From Gammaproteobacteria bacterium (GTDB lineage Bacteria > Pseudomonadota > Gammaproteobacteria > Enterobacterales > Alteromonadaceae), in the NCBI GenBank assembly GCA_018826295.1, contig JAHJZX010000021.1, forward strand, positions 62,001 through 126,000: a DNA stretch of 64,000 nucleotides. The letters run 5' to 3'. Made by a program: the position numbers and the translations under genes. The notes under the pieces were generated by a model, which saw only the letters and a program-made list of their open reading frames with translations, was not told the origin of the DNA and did no database searches. Of the stretch, positions 28,666 through 38,083 are shown piece after piece (the stretch's first letter is position 1; the number at the start of each line of letters is the position of its first letter).

Positions 28666-29787
28666 TTGAAAGTCTGTCATGTAATCACTTCTCTTGATAT
28701 TGGTGGCGCTGAACTGGTGCTTTACCGCCTGTTATCAGCGCAGCTTGTTAGTGCCAAAGACATATCTGTTATATCTTTACGGCCAGAGGGTGTACTGGCG
28801 GCTAAGCTCAGAGAGGCTGGATTTAAGGTGTATTCGCTCAACGTCAGTGGGCTGTTTTCATTAGTGTTTGCAATAGGTAAACTGGTTAAGCTACTTAAAG
28901 TTATCAAGCCTGATGTTGTGCAGAGCTGGTTGTATCATGCTGATTTTATAACGTCTATGAGTTCGTTTTGGCTGCAGAACATTCGTTATGTATGGGGAAT
29001 ACATACCTGCCAGCTACCTAAAGGTAAGCCAGCAACCTGGCTGATTATGAAATGCTGTGCATTTTTGTCGTACCGCGTGCCAGATAAAATAGTGTGCGTG
29101 GCACAGGCTGCACAGCAATTACATGTACGTAGTGGTTATGCAGCGGACAAAATTACCGTTATCCCTAATGGGTTTGCAGTCTCTGAATATGCACCAGTGC
29201 CAGACTTACGGCGGGCTTTGCGCCGGGAATTGCAATTGCCGTTGTCTGCTGTCACCGTCGGAATAATAGCCCGTTGGCACGTTGATAAAGGACAGGATGT
29301 GATGCTGCAGGCAATACAGAGTGTCCAGGTAGCTAACCCAGAAGTGACTTTCTTATTTGTCGGTAGAGGCTGTGATGCAGATAACAAGGCTATGACGCGG
29401 CTAATTAACGCTTGTCCGTATCCAGAGAAAATACTTGCTCTAGGTGAGCGTTCTGATATTCCAGCTTTGCTCAATGCTATTGATGTTTTTTGTATGCCGT
29501 CGCGCACTGAGGCATTTCCGTTGGCTTTAGGCGAGGCTATGTGCGCAGCTTTGCCTGTTGTGGCAACCAATGTTGGCGACGTAGAATATATGACGGGTAA
29601 TTTAGTTACATTAGCAAATCCTGCTGACAGTGCGTCGTTGGCAGAGTGTTTGTCGAGTGTACTGGCTAACTCTGCAGAATATCGAGCACAGTTGGGACAG
29701 AATTTACATAAACGGGTGTCTGAACACTTCTCTATAGATCAAATGGTTAAGCGTTATCAGCGATTGTACACTAGTTTACAAAACTGA
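28666..29787 (+). CDS. Family 4 glycosyltransferase
   Basis: The 373-residue GT-B protein begins HVITSLDIGGAELVLYRLL, has WLYHADF, and in its C-terminal domain IIARWHVDKGQDVMLQAI and the E-x7-E element EAFPLALGEAM. It resembles PelF/PglA-type GT4 enzymes of O-antigen clusters. The TTG start is chosen because CAGGAT lies 7 nt upstream and the GGAEL loop then sits at the expected distance from the N-terminus. Codon use and GC are lower than in the rml block, as for the whole 21.9-29.8 kb stretch. Confidence 0.87.
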   Translation: MKVCHVITSLDIGGAELVLYRLLSAQLVSAKDISVISLRPEGVLAAKLREAGFKVYSLNVSGLFSLVFAIGKLVKLLKVIKPDVVQSWLYHADFITSMSSFWLQNIRYVWGIHTCQLPKGKPATWLIMKCCAFLSYRVPDKIVCVAQAAQQLHVRSGYAADKITVIPNGFAVSEYAPVPDLRRALRRELQLPLSAVTVGIIARWHVDKGQDVMLQAIQSVQVANPEVTFLFVGRGCDADNKAMTRLINACPYPEKILALGERSDIPALLNAIDVFCMPSRTEAFPLALGEAMCAALPVVATNVGDVEYMTGNLVTLANPADSASLAECLSSVLANSAEYRAQLGQNLHKRVSEHFSIDQMVKRYQRLYTSLQN

Positions 29788-29835
29788 TTTTTAACGGCTA
29801 GTAATGCCCGTTGCAGTTATAAAGGAATTTTAATA

Positions 29836-31761
29836 ATGTGTGGATTTGCCGGAGTCATAGCACCAGACGGTAATCTGTTGTCGCAGCAACTAGTCGCCAT
29901 GGCGGATGCTATTACGCATCGCGGGCCGGATAGCGCGGGCTATTGGACCAATGAATTTAATACGGTGGGCTTGGTGCATCGCCGTCTGGCTATCGTTGAT
30001 TTATCAGAGGCTGGTCATCAGCCGATGGCTTCTGGTTCTAGCCGCTATATGCTGGCTTACAACGGTGAAGTGTATAACCACCAGACATTACGTAACGAGC
30101 TGGAGCAAATTAGTCCGCGGCATTGGCGTGGCCACTCGGATACCGAAACGCTGTTAGCGGCGATAGAGCAGTGGGGCCTTAAGCTTACGTTGCAAAAAGC
30201 TACAGGTATGTTTGCGCTGGCGCTATGGGACAATCAGACTAAACAACTACAATTGGCCCGTGACCGTTTTGGCGAAAAGCCGTTGTATTATGGCTGGCAG
30301 CAGGATTGTTTTCTGTTCGGTTCACAACTTAATGCACTGCGCGCGCATCCGGCATTTGCACCGGAAATTAACCGCAATGCTATAGCCTTATTGTTGCGCC
30401 ATAACTATATTCCGGCGCCGTACTCAATTTATCTGCAAATCTATAAACTCTTACCTGGCACCATACTGAGCCTCAACGCTGATCAGCAGCTGCACACCGA
30501 GAGCTATTGGTCAGTACGTGATGCGATGGCGCAAGCTGCAGCTAACCCCGATACTGCGCCGACTGATCTGCAAGTTGCCGCGTTAGAGCAGACACTTAAA
30601 CAGGCAGTTGCCGGACAGATGATGGCTGATGTGCCTTTGGGCGCATTTTTATCCGGCGGCGTAGATTCGTCACTGATTGTCGCCTTGATGCAGGCCCAAT
30701 CGGCAAAGCCAGTTAAGACATTTTCAATTGGCTTTGATGACCCACGTTTTAACGAAGCTGAATTTGCCAAGGCAGTAGCAAAGCATTTGGGCACAGAGCA
30801 TACTGAGCTGTATGTCACAGCAGACGACGCTCTGGCTGTAGTGCCTAAGCTGGCAGAAATATACGATGAACCGTTTTCAGATTCGTCACAAATACCTACT
30901 TATTTGGTATCTCAAATTGCCCGTCAGCACGTTACGGTGTCGCTATCAGGCGATGCCGGTGATGAATTATTTTGTGGTTACAATCGTTACCTGTTAACGG
31001 CCCGTCTGTGGCATAAACTTAACCGGGTGCCGGTGTTGTTGCGAAAAATGCTCGCAGGCGTGATGACAGCAATACCGGTTAAAGGCTGGAATGCATTAGC
31101 TAAGGTGCTACCGGCGCGCGCTCAGCTAAGTAATTTAGGTGATAAGCTACACAAGGCCGCTGCAGTACTAGCTTGTCGAGATGCCGAGCAATTGTATCTG
31201 GGGCTGGTGTCACACTGGCAAAACCCTGAGCAGGTGGTACTGGGTAGCAAAGAGCCTGCTACTGTGCTGACAGATGAACAGCGTAAAGCCCGTTTTGCCG
31301 ACCCTATTTTACAAATGATGGCGCAGGATACTTTGAGCTATTTACCGGATGATATTCTGGTAAAAGTCGATCGTGCTGCGATGGCCGTGTCACTGGAAAC
31401 CCGGGTGCCATTTTTGGATCATAGCGTGCTTGAGCATGCCTGGCGTTTACCGAAAGAGCTTAAGCTAAAAGATGGTCAGTCTAAATGGTGTTTACGGCAG
31501 GTTTTGTATAAATATGTGCCGAAAGAGCTGATTGAACGGCCGAAAATGGGCTTTGCTGTACCTCTAGATGCCTGGTTGCGTGGGCCACTGCAACAATGGG
31601 CCGAAGCTTTGCTGGCAGAGCAGCGTTTAGCAAGCGAAGGCTTTTTCGACGTCGCTATAGTGCGAAATATGTGGCAGGAACACTTGTCAGGTAAGCGTAA
31701 CTGGCAGTATCAGCTGTGGGATATTCTGATGTTCCAGGCCTGGTACCAGAGATACCATTAA
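29836..31761 (+). CDS. asnB: Asparagine synthase-type glutamine amidotransferase (second copy)
   Basis: The 641-residue paralogue of the protein encoded at 24.4 kb has the same architecture: Cys2 nucleophile (MCGFAGV), HRRLAIVDLSEAGHQPM, YNGEVYNH, P-loop LSGGVDSSLIVAL and GDAGDELFCGYNRY. The two align along their whole length, so they arose by duplication or were acquired together. It has AAAGGAA before the ATG and its stop overlaps the next start (TAATG). It probably amidates a uronic-acid residue of the repeat unit. Free asparagine synthesis cannot be excluded. Confidence 0.88.
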   Translation: MCGFAGVIAPDGNLLSQQLVAMADAITHRGPDSAGYWTNEFNTVGLVHRRLAIVDLSEAGHQPMASGSSRYMLAYNGEVYNHQTLRNELEQISPRHWRGHSDTETLLAAIEQWGLKLTLQKATGMFALALWDNQTKQLQLARDRFGEKPLYYGWQQDCFLFGSQLNALRAHPAFAPEINRNAIALLLRHNYIPAPYSIYLQIYKLLPGTILSLNADQQLHTESYWSVRDAMAQAAANPDTAPTDLQVAALEQTLKQAVAGQMMADVPLGAFLSGGVDSSLIVALMQAQSAKPVKTFSIGFDDPRFNEAEFAKAVAKHLGTEHTELYVTADDALAVVPKLAEIYDEPFSDSSQIPTYLVSQIARQHVTVSLSGDAGDELFCGYNRYLLTARLWHKLNRVPVLLRKMLAGVMTAIPVKGWNALAKVLPARAQLSNLGDKLHKAAAVLACRDAEQLYLGLVSHWQNPEQVVLGSKEPATVLTDEQRKARFADPILQMMAQDTLSYLPDDILVKVDRAAMAVSLETRVPFLDHSVLEHAWRLPKELKLKDGQSKWCLRQVLYKYVPKELIERPKMGFAVPLDAWLRGPLQQWAEALLAEQRLASEGFFDVAIVRNMWQEHLSGKRNWQYQLWDILMFQAWYQRYH

Positions 31762-34007
31762 TGCAGAAAAAGCTACTTTTTGTTGTCAACGTCGATTGGT
31801 TTTTTGTCTCGCACCGCTTACCTATTGCCCTGTCCGCGCAGCAGCAGGGTTATGAAGTGCATGTTGCCTGCTCTTTTACCGATCAGGCAGATTACCTACG
31901 CCAGCTGGGTTTTATTTTACACCCGGTTGAATTGTCCCGCAGCGGTACCCGACTTTGGTCAGAACTTGGATCTTTTGCCAGTATTTTTAAGGTGTTACGC
32001 CAGATAAGGCCTGATATCGTGCATTTGGTGACGATAAAGCCGGTATTGTATGGTGGCCTTGCCAGCCGTTTACTGGGCATCCGCCAGCGCGTAGCGTCGA
32101 TTTCCGGGCTTGGTTACATCTTTATCGCCCGTGGTGTTAAGGCGTCAGTGTTACGGTTTTTTGTATCCCTGATGTACCGGCTGGCGCTGCGTAGTGACAA
32201 AACCAAAGTTATTTTTCAAAATCCGGATGACCGGCAATTGCTGCTGGATATGGGGGCGATAGCGCCTGATCAGGCAGTGATGATCCGCGGTTCTGGTGTA
32301 AATCTTAGTATGTATCAGGTGCAACCAGAGCCAGAACAGACACCGGTGGTCATGCTGGTAGCCAGACTTTTAATTGACAAAGGTGTGCTGGAGTTTATTG
32401 AAGCGGCAAAACAATTAAAACAGCAGGGCGAGTCGGTGCGAATGGTGCTGGTCGGTGACACTGATGATGGTAACCCCAAGTCGGTAAGCAATGCCGATAT
32501 TGAGCAGTGGGTACAGCAAGGGATTGTCGAGCACTGGGGTTATCAGAAAGATATTAATAGCACTATGGCGCAGGCCAATATTATAGTGTTGCCGTCTTAT
32601 CGCGAAGGCCTGCCAAAATGTTTAATCGAAGCTGCGGCCTGCGGCCGCGCAGTGATTACCACTGATGTGCCGGGTTGCCGCGACGCCATCACACCCAATG
32701 AAACCGGGTTATTGGTACCGGTGAAAGAATCCGACGGACTGGTGTCCGCGATTAAACAATTGGTGCACAACCCGGCTCAGCGCCAACAGTTAGCCCATGC
32801 TGGTCGGCAATTGGCAGAGCAGGCGTTTGATATCAACCAGGTTGTTGCCAGCCATCTTAACATCTATGCCGGCGAAAAACCTTGTATGGTGTTTGTGGTG
32901 AATATCGCCAAATTCTTTTTATCGCACTGGCTGCCTGAAGCGTTGGAGGCAAAAGCCCGGGGTTACAGGGTGCATGTTGCTACCATGCCAGGAGACGAAG
33001 TGCAGCAGATAGAAGCGCAAGGTTTGCACCATCATGTGATACCGCTTAGTCGCAGTGGTAAAAATATTTTTTCTGAGCTGCGCTCGTTTTTCAGCATTGT
33101 CCGGTTGTTCCGCCGCTTGCGGCCTGAACTTGTGCATTTAATGACAATAAAACCGGTGATATACGGCGGTTTAGCGGCCCGGCTTACCCGGGTGCCCAGT
33201 GTGCTGGCGGTAGTTACTGGTTTGGGTTATGTATTTATTCATCAGGGAATGCGGGCGTTTTTTGTGCGCTCCATTGTATCTAAGCTGTATAAAGCGGTAT
33301 TTGCCCACCCCAATTTATTGGCGGTGTTTGAGAATGAATCCGATAAAGAAAACTTTTTAACTGATGGTATTGTCAGTGCTTCAAAATCGCGCGTTATCGA
33401 TGGTGCCGGTGTTGAGCTGAGTTTATACCAGGCTAAACCGGAACCCGCTGAGCCGCTGATTTTTGTCTTTGCTGCCCGTTTATTAGTCGATAAAGGTTTC
33501 GGCGAGTATGTAGCCGCTGCTGCAAGTGTTAAACAGCAGTATCCGCAAACACGGTTTTGGGTGGCGGGTGATATTGATGAAGGTAACCCGGCATCAGTAA
33601 CAAAGCAGCAGATCCAGCAATTAGCCTTGCAGGAAGGAGTGGAGTTTCTTGGCTTCAGAGAGGATATGCCTGCAGTGTTTGCCCAGAGTCATGTTGTGGT
33701 GTTGCCGTCGTACCGGGAGGGCTTGCCGAAAGTGCTGATTGAAGCTGCCGCCTGTGGCCGGCCGGTGATTACTACCGATGTGCCGGGCTGTCGCCATGCT
33801 GTTATCGCTGGCGAAACGGCGTTGTTAGTGCCGGTTAAAAGTATCCCCGCTTTGGCCAACGCTATGATTAGACTGATTGAACAACCTGCACTTCGTCAAC
33901 AGCTTGGTCAGGCCGGGCGTAAGCTGGCTGAGCAACGCTTTAGTATTGAGCAAACGGTGGCGGCTTATTTTAATTTGTATAACGAGCTTGGCAGAACTCG
34001 ACAATGA
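31761..34007 (+). CDS. Tandem fusion of two family 4 glycosyltransferases
   Basis: The 748-residue protein consists of two complete, related GT4 modules, at about 1-373 and 374-748. Each has its own start-like strand (LLFVVNVDWFFVSHRLP; CMVFVVNIAKFFLSHWLP), an HL-TIKPV-YGGLA core, a GLGY-FI strand, the ARLL-DKG donor site and the E-x7-E element EGLPK-LIEAAACGR followed by VITTDVPGCR. Both modules retain all these residues, so both should be active and the protein may add two sugars in succession. Single-module relatives (PglA, WbpX-like) are about 370 residues. The start at 31761 shares one base with the preceding stop. Confidence 0.88.
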   Translation: MQKKLLFVVNVDWFFVSHRLPIALSAQQQGYEVHVACSFTDQADYLRQLGFILHPVELSRSGTRLWSELGSFASIFKVLRQIRPDIVHLVTIKPVLYGGLASRLLGIRQRVASISGLGYIFIARGVKASVLRFFVSLMYRLALRSDKTKVIFQNPDDRQLLLDMGAIAPDQAVMIRGSGVNLSMYQVQPEPEQTPVVMLVARLLIDKGVLEFIEAAKQLKQQGESVRMVLVGDTDDGNPKSVSNADIEQWVQQGIVEHWGYQKDINSTMAQANIIVLPSYREGLPKCLIEAAACGRAVITTDVPGCRDAITPNETGLLVPVKESDGLVSAIKQLVHNPAQRQQLAHAGRQLAEQAFDINQVVASHLNIYAGEKPCMVFVVNIAKFFLSHWLPEALEAKARGYRVHVATMPGDEVQQIEAQGLHHHVIPLSRSGKNIFSELRSFFSIVRLFRRLRPELVHLMTIKPVIYGGLAARLTRVPSVLAVVTGLGYVFIHQGMRAFFVRSIVSKLYKAVFAHPNLLAVFENESDKENFLTDGIVSASKSRVIDGAGVELSLYQAKPEPAEPLIFVFAARLLVDKGFGEYVAAAASVKQQYPQTRFWVAGDIDEGNPASVTKQQIQQLALQEGVEFLGFREDMPAVFAQSHVVVLPSYREGLPKVLIEAAACGRPVITTDVPGCRHAVIAGETALLVPVKSIPALANAMIRLIEQPALRQQLGQAGRKLAEQRFSIEQTVAAYFNLYNELGRTRQ

Positions 34008-34942
34008 CCCAACCAGAAAAGATTTTACTTACCGGTGCTTCCGGTTTTGTCGGCCAGGCAGTACTAAAAGCTATCAGGGATTTTGAGGTCATTAGCGTAG
34101 GGCGACGTGCACCAGATACGCCAAGCCGCTTTTTTCAGGCTGAACTGACTGATAATACAGATTTTCAGCCGGCATTAACCGGCGTAACGGTCGTTATTCA
34201 CGCTGCTGCCCGCGCGCATATTATGCACGACGAAGTTGTCGATCCGTTGGCCGAGTACCGCAAAGTGAATGTAGCGGCAACGCTAAATCTGGCCAGGCAG
34301 GCCGCAGCTGCCGGGGTGAAGCGCTTTATCTTTATCAGCTCGATAAAAGTAAACGGTGAGCAAACCTTAGTTGGCCAAGCGTTCACTGCCCAACAACCAC
34401 CAGAGCCGCAGGATGCCTATGGCATTTCTAAGGCAGAAGCGGAAGCCGGATTAAAGCAAATAGCCGGGCAAAGCGGCATGGAGTTAATTATTATTCGGCC
34501 GCCACTGGTTTATGGCCCCGGCGTAAAAGGCAATTTTGCTACGTTGCTAAAAATAGCGCAAAAAAACCTGCCATTACCACTTGGCGCTATTGCTAATAAA
34601 CGTAGCCTGGTGGCGTTGGATAATCTGGTTGATTTAATTGTGACCTGTATAACGCACCCCAAAGCAGCCAATCAGACGTTTTTAGTCAGTGATGACAAAG
34701 ATATCTCTACCACTGAACTACTGAAATTGCTTACCATAGCCGCCGGAAACAAGCCCTGCTTGCTGCCAGTACCGGTAAGCTGGCTACAATTAGTGGCAAA
34801 ACTAACCGGTAAGCAGGCAGTGGTATCAAGGTTATGCGGTGATTTGCAGCTGGATATTAGCCATACTAAGACGACCTTAGGCTGGGTGCCTCCGCTGTCG
34901 GTTGAAGACGGGATTAAGCGTTGCTTCGCTGCGAAAGAATAA
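34004..34942 (+). CDS. wbpV: NAD-dependent UDP-4-keto-sugar reductase/epimerase, WbpV/WreQ-like
   Basis: The 312-residue SDR protein has the cofactor loop LTGASGFVGQAV, HAAARAHIM (a feature of WbpV/WreQ-type proteins), FISSIKVNGE and YGISKAEAE (YxxxK). Proteins of this type reduce UDP-4-keto-6-deoxy-GlcNAc, made by a WbpM-type dehydratase, to UDP-QuiNAc or UDP-FucNAc. A WbpM-like gene lies at 38.1 kb and a small initiating transferase directly follows, the same trio as in Rhizobium wreVQU and Pseudomonas wbpMVL. It overlaps the fused GT gene by 4 nt. Which 4-epimer is made cannot be told from sequence. Confidence 0.8.
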   Translation: MTQPEKILLTGASGFVGQAVLKAIRDFEVISVGRRAPDTPSRFFQAELTDNTDFQPALTGVTVVIHAAARAHIMHDEVVDPLAEYRKVNVAATLNLARQAAAAGVKRFIFISSIKVNGEQTLVGQAFTAQQPPEPQDAYGISKAEAEAGLKQIAGQSGMELIIIRPPLVYGPGVKGNFATLLKIAQKNLPLPLGAIANKRSLVALDNLVDLIVTCITHPKAANQTFLVSDDKDISTTELLKLLTIAAGNKPCLLPVPVSWLQLVAKLTGKQAVVSRLCGDLQLDISHTKTTLGWVPPLSVEDGIKRCFAAKE

Positions 34943-34962
34943 GAGTTTAGTTTAGAGGTTAT

Positions 34963-35520
34963 ATGTTAATTCGGCTGTTAGATATTGTGTTTGCCTTGTG
35001 TGGCTTGTTATTCGGTTTTCCGGTGTTGGTTATACTGACGCTGATTGGTTTGTTTGATACCGGCTCACCGATTTTTCGCCAGCAGCGGGTGGGGCGCAAT
35101 AAAAAGCCGTTTACGCTGGTAAAATTTCGTACCATGCAGCCAGACACGGCCCATGTTGCCAGCCATTTGGCCAGTAGCAGTGCTATTACGCCGTTTGGCG
35201 GCTTTTTACGTAAAACCAAGTTAGACGAGTTGCCACAACTGTGGAATGTATTGTGGGGCGACATGAGTTTAGTTGGCCCACGGCCATGTTTGTTTAACCA
35301 GCACGAGTTAATCGCAGAACGTGAGCAGCGCGGTGTGCTAACAGCCCGCCCCGGTATTACCGGCCTGGCGCAGGTAAATGAAATTGATATGTCAACGCCG
35401 GTGTTACTGGCCGAAACCGATGCAAAAATGCTGCACAACCTGACGCTAGCGCATTACTTTAAGTATATTTTTATGACTGTAGCCGGAAAGGGTAGTGGGG
35501 ATCGAATAACAAAGGATTAA
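34963..35520 (+). CDS. Initiating sugar-1-phosphate transferase, PglC/WreU-like small type
   Basis: The 185-residue monotopic phosphoglycosyltransferase has an N-terminal re-entrant helix (about 5-30), then the family signature SPIFRQQRVGRNKKPF and LVKFRTMQPD, the catalytic Asp-Glu pair in KTKLDELPQLWNVL, and VGPRP plus ARPGITGLAQVN. It lacks the large N-terminal membrane domain of WcaJ/WbaP, so it is of PglC size. It starts the repeat unit by moving a sugar-1-phosphate, probably QuiNAc or FucNAc given its neighbours, to undecaprenyl phosphate. A weak GAGG site precedes the ATG. Confidence 0.88.
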   Translation: MLIRLLDIVFALCGLLFGFPVLVILTLIGLFDTGSPIFRQQRVGRNKKPFTLVKFRTMQPDTAHVASHLASSSAITPFGGFLRKTKLDELPQLWNVLWGDMSLVGPRPCLFNQHELIAEREQRGVLTARPGITGLAQVNEIDMSTPVLLAETDAKMLHNLTLAHYFKYIFMTVAGKGSGDRITKD

Positions 35521-35533
35521 AACAGGAGACAGG

Positions 35534-36946
35534 ATGTCGACGTTATATATCAAACCTGAGTTTGTTCACCATGGTGCCGTTGATGGCGTGACGGGCTCTT
35601 GTCACGAATACCGCATTAGCGATGATTATGGCCTGTTGATCGATTGCGGCTTGTTTCAGGGGGCAGAAGTCTCTGCCAGCGGTTCAGCGACAACGCCGCA
35701 AATACAGTTTGCTATCAGCCATATTCAGGCACTTATTGTTACCCATGTACATATCGACCATGTTGGCCGGCTGCCTTACCTGTTAGCCGCCGGTTTTAAC
35801 GGGCCGGTTTATTGCACACAAGCATCGGCTGTGCTACTGCCGCTGGTAATAGAAGATGCGGTAAAAATGGGCATTAGCCGTGATGAGAAACTGGTGCGGG
35901 CTGTGCTTAGCAAGTTGCGCCGCCAGCTGGTGCCTTGCGTTTTTAACCGTTGGCTAGCCTTGCCGGCACACCTGGGCGCTAAGCCGATGCTGCGGTTTCA
36001 GCCTGCCGGCCATATCCTCGGCTCGGCCTATGTTGAGTTACGTCATAATACACCGACAAAAGCGGGTTATAAGACGGTATTTTCCGGTGATTTAGGTGCA
36101 CCCTATGCACCGCTGCTTCCAGCGCCCAAACCACCTTATGCCGCTGATGAGGTGGTAATAGAAAGTACCTACGGTGATAGAGTGCACGACAACCGCCGGG
36201 AGCGGATTAAGCGGCTGGAGCAGGTATTACTGCATGCCTTGCAGGATAACGGCACTGTGCTATTTCCAGCCTTCAGCATTGGCCGTACCCAGGAGCTGCT
36301 GTATGAGCTTGAAGCTATCGTCCATCGTTTGCGCGGGCAACATATTCACCGCACGCTGCGCTGGGATCAACTGCAAATTATTGTTGATTCGCCACTGGCC
36401 GCACGCTTCACTGAAACTTACAATGCACTGCAGCCTTTTTGGGATAACGAAGCAAAATCCCGGCTGAAACAGGGACGGCATCCACTGAGTTTTAGCCAGC
36501 TACATACTGTTGACAGCCATGCGCAACATACAGATTTGGTGCAATTTTTAGCCCGGACCAGGCAACCGGCTATCGTCATCGCTGCCAGTGGTATGTGCGA
36601 GGGTGGCCGGGTGGTGAATTATTTAAAAGCGCTGTTGGGTGACAGGGCGCATCAGATAGTGTTTGTCGGTTATCAGGCGCGCGGCACCCTGGGGGCAGCA
36701 ATTCAGCGCTATGGCCCTGATAACGGTTATGTTGATATTGACGGCGATCGCATTAGTATTGCAGCGGAAATTATTACGTTAAGCGGCTATTCAGCCCATG
36801 CTGATAAAACAGGCTTATTTAACTTTGTAGCCCGTATGCAGCGCAAACCAAAGCAGGTACGCATAGTACATGGCGACAAAGACGCAAAACAAGCGCTGCA
36901 GGCAGCTTTTTTGTCAGCCGGTATTAATGCTATGATTGCCAGTTGA
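35534..36946 (+). CDS. Metallo-beta-lactamase fold beta-CASP / RMMBL hydrolase
   Basis: The 470-residue protein has the zinc-binding HVHIDH at His71-His76 (usual form HxHxDH), GHILGSAYVEL (later His), FSGDLG (bridging Asp), then a beta-CASP domain with FPAFSIGRTQELLYEL and ASGMCEGGRV, and the terminal RMMBL motif GYSAHADK and VHGD. The family includes CPSF73-like and archaeal RNases. No sugar-related activity is established for it. It lies 13 nt after the initiating transferase with an AGGAG site, so it is part of the polysaccharide operon by position. Its job there is unknown; RNA processing or a housekeeping role are both possible. Confidence 0.85.
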   Translation: MSTLYIKPEFVHHGAVDGVTGSCHEYRISDDYGLLIDCGLFQGAEVSASGSATTPQIQFAISHIQALIVTHVHIDHVGRLPYLLAAGFNGPVYCTQASAVLLPLVIEDAVKMGISRDEKLVRAVLSKLRRQLVPCVFNRWLALPAHLGAKPMLRFQPAGHILGSAYVELRHNTPTKAGYKTVFSGDLGAPYAPLLPAPKPPYAADEVVIESTYGDRVHDNRRERIKRLEQVLLHALQDNGTVLFPAFSIGRTQELLYELEAIVHRLRGQHIHRTLRWDQLQIIVDSPLAARFTETYNALQPFWDNEAKSRLKQGRHPLSFSQLHTVDSHAQHTDLVQFLARTRQPAIVIAASGMCEGGRVVNYLKALLGDRAHQIVFVGYQARGTLGAAIQRYGPDNGYVDIDGDRISIAAEIITLSGYSAHADKTGLFNFVARMQRKPKQVRIVHGDKDAKQALQAAFLSAGINAMIAS

Positions 36947-36962
36947 GTTGTGCTTATTATGG

Positions 36963-36982
36963 AAACGAAAACCGTCGTTTTT
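36963..36982 (+). terminator. Weak possible terminator after the beta-CASP gene
   Basis: AAACGA (36963-36968) and TCGTTT (36975-36980) form a 6-bp stem with a 6-nt loop and a short T-run (36978-36982). The stem is AT-rich and weak, so the call is tentative, but a candidate promoter follows directly, consistent with a transcript boundary. Confidence 0.35.
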
Positions 36983-36990
36983 AATTAATG

Positions 36991-37017
36991 TTGAGTGTTT
37001 AGGGCTAAATGTATAGT
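36991..37017 (+). promoter_or_regulatory. Candidate sigma-70 promoter for galU
   Basis: TTGAGT (36991-36996) and TATAGT (37012-37017) are separated by 15 nt, a short spacer. They lie about 60 nt before the galU start. The boxes are good but the spacing makes this only moderately likely. Confidence 0.4.
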
Positions 37018-37075
37018 GTTTGCTGCTTAACTAAATATGCGACACTTAGCAGGCCAAGGTCGGGACTGGAACAAC

Positions 37076-37981
37076 ATGCAAAATAATAAGGTGTACAAGG
37101 CGGTTATTCCTGTTGCGGGTTTGGGTACTCGCATGCTGCCGGCAACTAAGGCAATACCGAAAGAAATGCTGCCAGTGGCAGATAAACCGCTTATTCAGTA
37201 TGTGGTTAATGAGTGCATTGCCGCCGGTATTAAACAAATTGTGCTGGTAACGCATTCGTCGAAAAACTCAATTGAAAACCACTTCGATAAGAGCTTCGAG
37301 CTCGAGTCCATGCTGGAAAAGCGGGTAAAACGCCAGCTACTGGATGAAGTGCAGGCTATTTGCCCAAAAGATGTCACCATTATGCATGTACGCCAGGGCG
37401 AAGCCAAAGGCTTGGGCCACGCTGTACTGTGTGCATTACCTTTGGTAGGCGAAGCGCCATTTTGCGTGGTACTGCCGGATGTTTTAATTGATGGTTACGA
37501 CAGCGATCTGACGCAGGATAACTTAGCTGAAATGGTACGAATGTATCACCAAAGTGGCGTCAGCCAGGTGATGGTAGAAGCCGTACCACAACAGCAGGTA
37601 CATAACTATGGTGTGGTGGACATTAGCGGAAAAGCTATGCAGCCGGGAGATTCAGCGGCGATGTCGGCCATAGTGGAAAAGCCCGACGCAGAGCAAGCAC
37701 CATCCAACCTTGCTGTGGTGGGCCGTTATGTGTTCAGCTCACAGATTTGGCGCTGCCTTAAGCGCACACCTATAGGTGCCGGCGATGAGATCCAACTAAC
37801 CGATGCCATAGCACTGCTAATGGAAGCTGAACAAGTCAACGCCTACCAGATTAAAGGCCGTAGCCATGATTGCGGCAGTAAGCTGGGTTATATGCAGGCA
37901 TTTGTTGAATATGGGTTAAGAGATAAGCAGTTAGGGGCAGAATTTCGTAAATGCCTTAATGCTATTATGCAAAAACAATAA
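37076..37981 (+). CDS. galU: UTP-glucose-1-phosphate uridylyltransferase GalU
   Basis: The 301-residue nucleotidyltransferase opens with [26 protein letters not shown], the GalU signature (positions 8-33), then [34 protein letters not shown] and [19 protein letters not shown]. It makes UDP-glucose from glucose-1-phosphate and UTP. The ATG at 37076 with GGACTGGA upstream is preferred over an in-frame upstream ATG at 37037, because the GalU sequence begins there. It is a housekeeping enzyme often placed at the edge of O-antigen clusters. Confidence 0.95.
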   Translation: MQNNKVYKAVIPVAGLGTRMLPATKAIPKEMLPVADKPLIQYVVNECIAAGIKQIVLVTHSSKNSIENHFDKSFELESMLEKRVKRQLLDEVQAICPKDVTIMHVRQGEAKGLGHAVLCALPLVGEAPFCVVLPDVLIDGYDSDLTQDNLAEMVRMYHQSGVSQVMVEAVPQQQVHNYGVVDISGKAMQPGDSAAMSAIVEKPDAEQAPSNLAVVGRYVFSSQIWRCLKRTPIGAGDEIQLTDAIALLMEAEQVNAYQIKGRSHDCGSKLGYMQAFVEYGLRDKQLGAEFRKCLNAIMQKQ

Positions 37982-38018
37982 AAGCGCCGGTTTTAGCCAT
38001 AGTGCTTATAGCAGGCAG

Positions 38019-38027
38019 TGCTATAAT
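38019..38027 (+). promoter_or_regulatory. Extended -10 promoter before wbpM
   Basis: TGCTATAAT is a perfect extended -10 element (TG-n-TATAAT) about 57 nt before the wbpM start. No convincing -35 box is present, which extended -10 promoters do not need. It lies within the gap after galU. Confidence 0.5.
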
Positions 38028-38083
38028 CGCTGGGTTTTATGCGCACAAGCCGGTGTGATGCCGGCAGGCAAGTGGAGTTTCAA

